Source: DYIB01 sp049320945 (GTDB taxonomy: Bacteria > Pseudomonadota > Gammaproteobacteria > Burkholderiales > Rhodocyclaceae). Taken from it: DNA of 9,443 nt. Position 1 is the first letter of the stretch. Every line of letters begins with the position of its first letter. The notes under the pieces are model-generated. The model made no database searches and was not told the origin of the DNA. It was given only the letters and a program-made list of their open reading frames with translations. This document shows positions 1 through 5,860 of this stretch, one piece after another. Location: contig JBMOQT010000133.1 of assembly GCA_049320945.1 (NCBI GenBank), forward strand, positions 1 through 9,443, written 5' to 3'. The position numbers and the translations under genes are program-made.

Positions 1-32
1 CATCGGACGATACTACAAATCTTTCCTCTTGC

Positions 33-38
33 TATAAA
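33..38 (+). promoter_or_regulatory. Probable -10 box for the cupin gene
   Basis: TATAAA lies in an AT-rich patch within otherwise GC-rich DNA, about 80 bases before the cupin start. No convincing TTGACA-like -35 stands 16-18 bases upstream (the bases there are near ATACTA). It may be an activator-dependent or alternative-sigma promoter, or only a -10 look-alike. The predicted transcript start, near base 45, would fall right at the foot of the inverted repeat at 46-73. Confidence 0.4.
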
Positions 39-45
39 TAGTTTA

Positions 46-73
46 GGCGTCAGACATCTCGAGTCTGTACGCC
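46..73 (+). promoter_or_regulatory. Inverted repeat at the predicted start of the cupin transcript
   Basis: The left arm GGCGTCAGAC (46-55) is complementary to the right arm GTCTG-T-ACGCC (63-73). That gives ten base pairs interrupted by one bulged T at 68, with a 7-base loop at 56-62. Its place just after the -10 box suits either an operator at the transcription start or a stabilising 5' stem-loop in the mRNA. No run of T follows it, so it is not a terminator. The symmetry is seen directly; the role is inferred. Confidence 0.5.
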
Positions 74-107
74 GTCCATGTGCGCTTTGACTGGGCCAAT
101 CGAAGGA

Positions 108-113
108 AGGAGG
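108..113 (+). promoter_or_regulatory. Perfect Shine-Dalgarno that fixes the cupin start
   Basis: AGGAGG is followed by a 6-base spacer and then the ATG at 120. The frame is also open back to an ATG at 78, but that codon has no ribosome binding site, and starting there would put a charged 14-residue stretch in front of a clean signal peptide. The 120 start is therefore preferred. Confidence 0.85.
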
Positions 114-119
114 TCCCCC

Positions 120-593
120 ATGAAAGCCATCAAGTTTGCCGTAGCCGGTGTTGCCTTGGCATTGGGCAGCGTTATCACCGCCCCGACGTGGGGCGCTGAA
201 TATACGTCGGTGATGCCTGCCGATATCCAGTGGAAGGATGCCCCATCGCTCGGCCCCGGCGTGAAAACGGCGGTCATCGACGGAGACCCCAAATCGGCAG
301 GGTCATTCGTGATGCGCATCAAGCTTCCGCCAAAGGCGAAATTGGGCGTGCATACCCATCCGGCCACAGAGAATGTGACGGTCTTGTCGGGTACCCTGTA
401 CTTCGCCGCGGGCGATAAGTTCGACACCAAGAAGGCCAAGGCTTATGGTCCCGGCGGCTATTTTTCGATCGAACAGGGCAAGCCGATGTTCGCGTACACC
501 AAAGACAAAGAGACCGTCATCCAACTGCACGGAACCGGACCTTGGGGCATCTCATACCTGAACCCCGAGGACGAGCCGGCCAAGAAGAAATAG
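120..593 (+). CDS. Exported small cupin-domain protein
   Basis: 157 residues. Residues 1-26 form a signal peptide (MKAIKF, then a hydrophobic core to about residue 20, with probable cleavage after A26), so the mature protein is probably periplasmic. The rest is one cupin beta-barrel. Cupin motif 1 is complete: H78-x-H80-x3-E84-x6-G91, the usual metal ligands. In motif 2 (about residues 110-125) the expected metal-binding His is Met (KPMFAY, M123). H137 in the QLHGTGPWGI segment is conserved in this subfamily as I recall it. The C-terminus runs into a short Lys-rich tail. The reaction is unknown; single-domain cupins include dioxygenases, isomerases and binding proteins, and no substrate can be named. 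The gene stands alone, with its own promoter signals and a strong ribosome binding site. Confidence 0.85.
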   Translation: MKAIKFAVAGVALALGSVITAPTWGAEYTSVMPADIQWKDAPSLGPGVKTAVIDGDPKSAGSFVMRIKLPPKAKLGVHTHPATENVTVLSGTLYFAAGDKFDTKKAKAYGPGGYFSIEQGKPMFAYTKDKETVIQLHGTGPWGISYLNPEDEPAKKK

Positions 594-729
594 GCCGAGC
601 AGTTCTCCGTCGTTGCACTTACCCGCGGGCGCAGCTTCGTCCAGCACCGGAAGCGCCATTATTTTCCAATGCTGCGGCTGCAGCGCAAGTTGCCAGCGCA
701 ACGAGGCGGCGCCCGCGGGACCATCACGT

Positions 730-894
730 CTTCGCTGCCGCCATGCCAGCCAGCGACGCGCAGCAACAAGCCCGCAGCGCGATCAAGGCGCTACTCGGAA
801 CGAAATCAGGCTGATACCGACTGAGGATGGGTTTCTTGAAGCCGAACTGGATGACGATTATTCCGTCTTTTCCCAGTTCGTTGATTCTTCATGA
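730..894 (+). pseudogene. Possible decayed C-terminus of a serine recombinase
   Basis: No intact gene is visible in 594-901. Two overlapping short frames read as one weakly familiar tail if they are joined by a frameshift near 800-806. The first frame gives a helical stretch ending ARSAIKALL; the next gives EIRLIPTEDGFLEAEL and ends at the TGA at 892-894. The pattern of a helix ending in ALI, then an I-x-L-x-P-E-D-G-x-L-x-x-E-L strand, resembles the end of large serine site-specific recombinases as I remember them. The position, 7 bases from the 3' end of tRNA-fMet, fits an old integration site. No catalytic domain is present. Bases 594-730 show nothing recognisable. The match is from memory and could be chance in GC-rich DNA. 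Confidence 0.3.
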
Positions 895-901
895 AGAAGT
901 G

Positions 902-978
<77 letters not shown>

Positions 979-993
979 TCCGAAAGAAACAAC

Positions 994-1022
994 ATTTTAG
1001 ACCACCGCCGAGCCAAGGTCAA
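994..1022 (-). promoter_or_regulatory. Sigma-70 promoter of tRNA-fMet
   Basis: Read on the - strand, the -35 box TTGACC (1022-1017) and the -10 box TAAAAT (999-994) are separated by exactly 17 bases. Each box differs from consensus at one position. An A/T-rich patch just upstream (about 1023-1030) could act as an UP element. Transcription would start near 987, leaving a leader of about 10 bases before the tRNA 5' end at 978. The -35 lies only 22 bases from the ATG of the divergent PAS-GGDEF-EAL gene. Confidence 0.88.
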
Positions 1023-1044
1023 TATTTTTGCCGCCAAGGCAACG

Positions 1045-3909
1045 ATGGATCAAGGAAATGGCAAAAGCGCCGTTATTCCGCTCGTTGTTGTCTTGTGGCC
1101 CGAGCGCCTGGATGTTGCGACCCCAACCGTGGAGATCCATTCCCCGACCCTTGGTGACCTGGCAGCGGAGGCGCCGGAATTCCGCGCACTGGTAGGCGCC
1201 GCGCTGGAGCGGGGCGCCGTGGCGGCGTTGGCCAGCGATTCCCGCGGGCGGGTGCTCTACTGCAACGAAGCGTGCCGCCGCCTGCTGGGCCCCTTGCCCG
1301 AGGGTTTGGAACCATCCAGTCTGCAGGAACTGCTCGCCGGGCCGGAGGGCCAGGCCCAGCGGACCTTGCTGCTGCACCGCTCCGGCGGATCTCCCCTTGC
1401 CGTGGCCGAGACGCGCCATGTCCTGCACGGACCGGACGGGGAACCGGTCACCGTGCACTTCCTGCAGGATGCCAGCGAATTGCTCGAGCGCATGCGGACA
1501 CTGCAGGAGACGGCGAAGGCGATGCAGGCCATCATGGACAACGCTCCCGTGGCCATCGCCTTCTCCCGGGAGCGCCGCATTACCCGCTACAACCGGCGCT
1601 TCGCCGAGATGTTCGGTTTCGCCGGCGACGAGGGGATCGGGCAGGCCACCCTTACCCTCTACCCGGCCCGGGAAGCCCACCATGAAGTGAGCCGCCAGGC
1701 GTTTCCGCTCCTCAGCCGGGGTCTTCCCTTCAAGACGGAAATGACCATGCGCCGCCGGGACGGTTCCACGTTCTGGGCCCTGGCCATCGCCTACGTCCTC
1801 GATCCCGACAACACGGCGCTGGGCACGATCTGGATCATCGACGATCGCAGCGAGCGCAAGGCGGCCGAGGAATCCCTGAGGCAAGTGCTTTTGGAGCAGC
1901 AGGCGATTCTCGACAATGCGTCGATCGGCATCCTGTTTACCAGGGCGCGGCGGGTGCAGAGCTGCAATCTCCAGGCCGCGCGCATGTTTGGCTATGCGCC
2001 GGATGAGTTCGTGGGCCTGCCCGGCATCACCATCTATCCCTCGGAAGAAAGCTACGCGGAACTGGGCCGGCAAGCCGGACCGCCCCTGTCCGCAGGTAAA
2101 TCCTTCACCACGGAAATCGAACTGAAGCGCAGGGACGGCAGCCTGTTCTGGTGCCGCCTGCACGCCAAGGCGGTCGATCCCCTGCGCACCGACCAGGGGA
2201 CGATCTGGATCGCCGAGGACATCACGGAGCGGCGCCGCGCCGACGAGTTCCTGCGCAAGACGCTGTTGGAGATGGAGGCGATCATGATGAACGCCTCCGT
2301 CGGCATCCTGTTCATACGCAGGGGCAGGATCGTGCGCCACAACCGGCGCGTGACAGAGATGTTCGGCTACCGGGACGAGGCGGTGGCGGGCCGTTCCGTC
2401 ACCATGCTGTTCCGCAGCCGCGAGGAGTTCGCCGCGACACGCCATCGCGCCTTCTCCCGCCTGGCGGTGGGGAAGCCAGTCGAGACAGAGCTGCCCATGC
2501 GCCGCGCCGACGGCAGCTCCTTCTGGGCGCAGATCATCGGCTACACGGTCAATGCTGCCGACACCTCCCAGGGCACGGTATGGATCATCGAGGACCGCTC
2601 GGCGCAAAAGGCGGCGGAGGAATCGCTGCAGGCGGCCCTGTTCGAGCAGCGCCTCATTTTCGACAACGTGACCGTGGGCATCTTTTTCGTGCGCAACGGG
2701 CGCATCGAGCGCTGCAACCCGCGTTCCGAAGACATCTACGGCTATGCGCCCGGCGAACTGGCGGGGAAGCGCACCGCAGTGCTGTTTCCTGGCACCCGGG
2801 AGTACGAGAGCTTCCGCGCCTGGGCGCGCCAGACCCTGGCTCAGGGAGACACCTTCGTCAGCGAGCACATCAATGTGCGCAAGGACGGACGGCGCATCTG
2901 GGTGCGGGTGACCGGCCGCGCGATCGATCCGGCCGATCTCGGCCGGGGCTCCATCTGGAACATGGAAGACATCACCGACCGGCGGCTCGCCGAGGACGCG
3001 TTGCGGGAAACGACGGCGCTGCAACGGGCCATCCTGGACAGCGCCAGCTACGCCATCATCGCCACCGATCCCGACGGCGTGATCCGCACCTTCAACCGGG
3101 CGGCGGAAATCATGCTGGGTTATGCGGGTGAGGAAGTCATCGGCCAGGCGCACCTGGATCTGTTCTACGACCCGCTGGAGCTTGTCGAGCGTGCACGGCA
3201 GTTTGCCGGCGAGGACGGCGCACTGCTGGCCCAGGGCGGCGAAGTGCTGCTGATGCGGGCCCGCGCCGGCGCCACCGACGAGAGTGAATGGACCTACGTG
3301 CGCCGGGACGGCAGCCGCCTCCCGGTCCTGGTAACCGTCACGGCGCTGCGCGAGGGCAGCGGCGACATCACCGGCTTTCTGGCCATCGCCAGCGACATCA
3401 CCGAGCGCAACAAGGCGCAGGAGGCACTGCTGCGCGCCCGGGATGAGCTGGAGCGCCGGGTGCATGAACGTACGGCGGAACTGGCCGGCACCAATGCCCG
3501 GCTGCAGGCGGAGATCGCCGAGCGCCGCCAGATCGAAGAGCGCGTGCGCCACATGGCCCATCACGACGCCCTGACCGGGCTGCCCAACCGCACCCTGCTC
3601 AAGGACCGCATGGAGCAGGCCATTGCGCAGGCCGCGCGCTATCGCAAGCATGTGGCGGTGATGTTCATCGACCTGGACCGCTTCAAGACCATCAATGACA
3701 CCCTGGGCCATCACGTGGGCGATGCCCTGCTCAAGGAAACCGCGCGACGGCTGCGCCGCACGCTTCGTGCCACCGATACCGTGGCGCGGTTGGGCGGCGA
3801 CGAGTTCGTGGTGGTCCTGCCTGAGCTCGGGGAGCCGAGCGAGGCCACCCCCCCTGGCCGAAAAGCTCATCACCACCCTTACCCCGGCGGCGCGCATCGA
3901 AGGCCATGA
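1045..3909 (+). CDS. PAS(x6)-GGDEF(-EAL) c-di-GMP protein, N-terminal part before a frameshift
   Basis: A 954-residue frame with no signal peptide or membrane segment, so cytoplasmic. About 50 undefined residues precede a divergent PAS domain (about 53-150). Four PAS modules follow, starting at residues 160, 285, 410 and 535, and a fifth at about 660-790. Next come a coiled-coil linker (about 793-838) and the GGDEF domain beginning HDALTGLPNR (840-849). The diguanylate cyclase signature GGDEF (917-921) and the inhibitory RxxD site (R909-D912, five residues upstream) are intact. After P936 the frame runs off into 18 unrelated residues, losing the second half of the GGDEF domain and the whole EAL domain, which continue in frame 2. 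With one C removed from the C7 run, the gene would code for 1270 residues ending at 4858. The ATG at 1045 has a weak AAGG five bases upstream. PAS domains usually sense small molecules, redox state or gases; the ligand is unknown. Confidence 0.88.
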   Translation: MDQGNGKSAVIPLVVVLWPERLDVATPTVEIHSPTLGDLAAEAPEFRALVGAALERGAVAALASDSRGRVLYCNEACRRLLGPLPEGLEPSSLQELLAGPEGQAQRTLLLHRSGGSPLAVAETRHVLHGPDGEPVTVHFLQDASELLERMRTLQETAKAMQAIMDNAPVAIAFSRERRITRYNRRFAEMFGFAGDEGIGQATLTLYPAREAHHEVSRQAFPLLSRGLPFKTEMTMRRRDGSTFWALAIAYVLDPDNTALGTIWIIDDRSERKAAEESLRQVLLEQQAILDNASIGILFTRARRVQSCNLQAARMFGYAPDEFVGLPGITIYPSEESYAELGRQAGPPLSAGKSFTTEIELKRRDGSLFWCRLHAKAVDPLRTDQGTIWIAEDITERRRADEFLRKTLLEMEAIMMNASVGILFIRRGRIVRHNRRVTEMFGYRDEAVAGRSVTMLFRSREEFAATRHRAFSRLAVGKPVETELPMRRADGSSFWAQIIGYTVNAADTSQGTVWIIEDRSAQKAAEESLQAALFEQRLIFDNVTVGIFFVRNGRIERCNPRSEDIYGYAPGELAGKRTAVLFPGTREYESFRAWARQTLAQGDTFVSEHINVRKDGRRIWVRVTGRAIDPADLGRGSIWNMEDITDRRLAEDALRETTALQRAILDSASYAIIATDPDGVIRTFNRAAEIMLGYAGEEVIGQAHLDLFYDPLELVERARQFAGEDGALLAQGGEVLLMRARAGATDESEWTYVRRDGSRLPVLVTVTALREGSGDITGFLAIASDITERNKAQEALLRARDELERRVHERTAELAGTNARLQAEIAERRQIEERVRHMAHHDALTGLPNRTLLKDRMEQAIAQAARYRKHVAVMFIDLDRFKTINDTLGHHVGDALLKETARRLRRTLRATDTVARLGGDEFVVVLPELGEPSEATPPGRKAHHHPYPGGAHRRP
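3848..3854 (+). other. C7 run where the GGDEF-EAL reading frame breaks
   Basis: Seven consecutive C separate frame 1 (GGDEF side) from frame 2 (EAL side). With six C the reading would be E-A-T-P-L-A-E-K, which restores the normal GGDEF sequence and the EAL domain. A true one-base insertion, a sequencing or assembly error in the homopolymer, or slippage that produces both forms would all look the same here. Confidence 0.85.
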
Positions 3910-4858
3910 GCTGCACGTCACACCCTCCATCGGCGTGTGTCTCTATCCCCGCGACGGCGCCGACGTGGAAACGCTGATGAAGAACGCCGACACGGCGATG
4001 TACCAGGCCAAGGCCAACGGACGCAACAACTTCCAGTTCTATGCCGAGCAGATGAACGCTCAGGCGGCCCAGCACTTCCAACTGGAATCCCACCTGCGCC
4101 GGGCCGTGGGCACGGACGAGTTCCGGCTCTACTTCCAGCCGATCATCGACGCGACCGACGAACGCATCCACGCCATGGAGGTGCTGCTACGCTGGCAGCA
4201 CCCGGTGCAAGGCCTGCTCGCCCCCGGCAGCTTCATCGACATCGCGGAAGAGACCGGCCTGATCGTCCAGCTGGGCGCCTGGGTGCTGCGCCGCGCCTGC
4301 GAGCAGAACAAGGCATGGCTGGAACAGGGTTTGCCGGTGGTGCCCCTAGCCGTCAACCTGTCGCCGCGCCAGTTCCGTCAGAAGGAGTTGTTCGAGACGA
4401 TCCACGACGCGCTTACCGAAACGGGCCTGCCACCGGCGCTGCTGGAGGTGGAGATCACCGAATCGACCCTGATGCATCAGGGCGAGCAGACGGTGCTGAC
4501 CCTGGAGCGCCTGAAGGCCATGGGTGTGGCCCTGTCCATCGATGATTTCGGCACGGGCTATTCCAGTCTCGCCTACCTGAAGCGATTCGCGGTACAAAAG
4601 CTGAAGATCGACCGCTCCTTCGTCAACGACCTCACGCGCAACAGCGACGACCAGGCCATCGTCACCGCCGTCATCGCGCTGGCCCACAGCCTGGGCCTGG
4701 TGGTGGTGGCCGAGGGCGTGGAGAACCGGGAGCAGCTCGCCCTGTTGAGGCGGCTGGGTTGCCGCTACGCCCAGGGCTACCACTTCTCCCGCCCCGTGCC
4801 GGCCGACGAGGCCGCCGCCTTGCTTCGAGACGGCCTGCCGCCGGCGCCCGGCGAATAG
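3854..4858 (+). CDS. C-terminal GGDEF remainder and EAL phosphodiesterase domain, in the shifted frame
   Basis: This frame continues the gene at 1045 and ends at the TAG at 4856-4858. It begins LAEKLITTL, the natural second half of the GGDEF domain (SIGVCLYP, then NADTAMYQAK). Residue numbers below are for the repaired 1270-residue protein. The c-di-GMP phosphodiesterase (EAL) domain spans about 1020-1260 with its catalytic residues in place: the signature reads E1045-V-L instead of E-A-L, N1104 in NLSPRQF, D1166-D1167 in DDFGTGYSS, K1187 in LKIDRSF, E1223 and E1226 in AEGVE, and Q1243 in QGYHFSRP. It would hydrolyse c-di-GMP to pGpG. No good start codon or ribosome binding site lies at the head of this segment (GTG at 3935 and ATG at 3977 are the nearest in frame). 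It is more likely part of a split gene than an independent one. Confidence 0.85.
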   Translation: MAEKLITTLTPAARIEGHELHVTPSIGVCLYPRDGADVETLMKNADTAMYQAKANGRNNFQFYAEQMNAQAAQHFQLESHLRRAVGTDEFRLYFQPIIDATDERIHAMEVLLRWQHPVQGLLAPGSFIDIAEETGLIVQLGAWVLRRACEQNKAWLEQGLPVVPLAVNLSPRQFRQKELFETIHDALTETGLPPALLEVEITESTLMHQGEQTVLTLERLKAMGVALSIDDFGTGYSSLAYLKRFAVQKLKIDRSFVNDLTRNSDDQAIVTAVIALAHSLGLVVVAEGVENREQLALLRRLGCRYAQGYHFSRPVPADEAAALLRDGLPPAPGE

Positions 4859-4889
4859 AGCCGCCCCGGGCGCGCCCCGAAGTTTAATC

Positions 4890-4928
4890 ATAAAATAAGT
4901 TCTCCCGCCGCCGGAGCGGCCCGAGAAC
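4890..4928 (+). promoter_or_regulatory. Putative promoter -10 and 30-base interrupted palindrome before the iclR-type gene
   Basis: A TAAAAT box at 4890-4895 sits in a short AT-rich patch with no clear -35. It is followed by a symmetric element: GTTCTC (4899-4904), CC, GCCGC (4907-4911), loop CGGA, GCGGC (4916-4920), CC, GAGAAC (4923-4928). That is eleven complementary pairs around a C/C internal mismatch. It ends at the ribosome binding site of the regulator gene. IclR-family proteins commonly bind palindromes and repress their own gene, so an autoregulatory operator is the natural reading. An mRNA hairpin that limits translation is the alternative. Confidence 0.5.
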
Positions 4929-4935
4929 AGGGAAC

Positions 4936-5748
4936 ATGCCGAGACAAGACGATTCGCGCCAGGGCATCCAGTCCATCGAAGTGGGCGTGACCCTGCTGCA
5001 GGTGCTGGCGGACAGCGGCCATGCCATGATGTTGCGCGATCTTGCCGCCGCGGCCGGCATGCCGGCGGCCAAGGCCCATCGCTACCTGGTGAGCTTCGTG
5101 CGCGCCGGCCTGGCGGCCCAGGACCCGGTATCGGGCCGCTACGACCTGGGCCCCTTCGCCCTCAACCTGGGGCTGGCTGCACTGGCGCGCCTGGACGCCG
5201 TACGGCTGGCCACGCCCTACCTGGAGAGCCTCAACGAGCAGACCGACGAGACCATCGCCCTGGCCGTCTGGGGCAACCTGGGCCCCACCATCGTGCGTTG
5301 GGTGGAGGCGCGGCGGCCGGTGACGGTCAATCTGCGCACCGGCTCGGTCATGTCCCTCATCGGCTCGGCCACCGGCCTGGTGTTCGCCGCCTTCAGCCGC
5401 TCGCCCAACGTGCAGCAGATGGTGGAGGAGGAACTGGCGGTGGCGGCACGCGCCAAGGATGACCCTCGGCCCAAGACGCGCGCGCAACTGGAGGCCATAC
5501 TCGCTGAGGCGCGCCAGCACGGACTGGCGCGGGTGGTCGGCAGCGTGATACCGGGCATCAACGCCTTCGGCGCGCCGGTGTTCGACCACGAGGGCAAGCT
5601 GGTGTTGGCCATCACCGCCCTGGGCCCGGCGGGGCTGTTCCCCGCCCACTGGAACAGCCCGGTGGCGCGGGCGCTGCGCCGGGCGTCCCAAGCCTTGTCG
5701 CGGGATCTGGGCTGGAAGGGCGAAGCCCCGCTCCCCCAAGCTGTGTAG
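4936..5748 (+). CDS. IclR-family transcriptional regulator
   Basis: 270 residues. The N-terminal winged helix-turn-helix begins with the family's usual GIQSIEVG (10-17), has its recognition region around residues 32-58 (LRDLAAAAGMPAAKAHRYL), and ends in the wing GRYDLG (67-72). The effector-binding domain covers about 85-262, with GSATGLVFAAF (143-153) and PGINAFGAPVFD (206-217), a segment typical of the small-molecule pocket. Length and layout are normal for the family. Members respond to metabolites, often aromatic or short-chain acids, and act as repressors or activators; the ligand is unknown here. The ATG at 4936 follows AGGGA (4929-4933) at short spacing and gives the expected family N-terminus. 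It stands 77 bases after the EAL gene, with its own putative -10 and palindrome, and 112 bases before the paaX-like gene. Confidence 0.93.
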   Translation: MPRQDDSRQGIQSIEVGVTLLQVLADSGHAMMLRDLAAAAGMPAAKAHRYLVSFVRAGLAAQDPVSGRYDLGPFALNLGLAALARLDAVRLATPYLESLNEQTDETIALAVWGNLGPTIVRWVEARRPVTVNLRTGSVMSLIGSATGLVFAAFSRSPNVQQMVEEELAVAARAKDDPRPKTRAQLEAILAEARQHGLARVVGSVIPGINAFGAPVFDHEGKLVLAITALGPAGLFPAHWNSPVARALRRASQALSRDLGWKGEAPLPQAV

Positions 5749-5800
5749 CAGCGCCAAAGCGACACATGTCTATCGCTCTTTCCATCATCGGCGTATCATT

Positions 5801-5824
5801 TCATGACCATATCCGCGGACATGA
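5801..5824 (+). promoter_or_regulatory. Imperfect inverted repeat upstream of the paaX-like gene
   Basis: TCATGACC (5801-5808) is mirrored by GGACATGA (5817-5824), with one A/A mismatch inside each arm and 8 bases between. It lies 37-60 bases before the ATG, a reasonable place for an operator. It does not clearly match the PaaX operator sequence I remember from E. coli. It could serve the PaaX-like protein itself, the neighbouring IclR protein, or nothing. Confidence 0.3.
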
Positions 5825-5860
5825 GCGGCCAATAATTCATACAGGCACACTTCCACACCC

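Noticed and set aside
853..871. GACG/CGTC stem followed by TTTT on the + strand, considered as a terminator
   Set aside because: Only four base pairs and no convincing gene upstream to terminate.
885..898. 14-base perfect palindrome TTCTTCATGAAGAA downstream of tRNA-fMet, considered as its terminator
   Set aside because: The stem is AT-rich with no loop and no T run follows on the - strand. It is too weak to call.
3695..3853. Frame-2 extension upstream of the EAL segment, with an ATG at 3695
   Set aside because: This part is out of frame with the GGDEF sequence that is clearly coded in frame 1, so the ATG at 3695 is not a real start. The genuine frame-2 sequence begins at the C7 run.
997..3930. 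977-codon open frame on the - strand opposite the PAS-GGDEF gene
   Set aside because: It is antisense to a protein with clear domains. Its composition (rich in H, Q, G, A) is that of a mirror frame of GC-rich coding DNA, and it would begin inside another gene and run through the tRNA promoter.
4868..4877. GGGCGCGCCC palindrome just after the EAL stop codon, considered as a terminator
   Set aside because: It is self-complementary with no room for a loop and has no T tract, and such sites are common by chance in GC-rich DNA.
5758..5782. AGCGA/TCGCT stem followed by CTTTCC after the IclR gene
   Set aside because: A 5-bp stem with a 10-base loop and a poor T stretch; insufficient for a terminator call.
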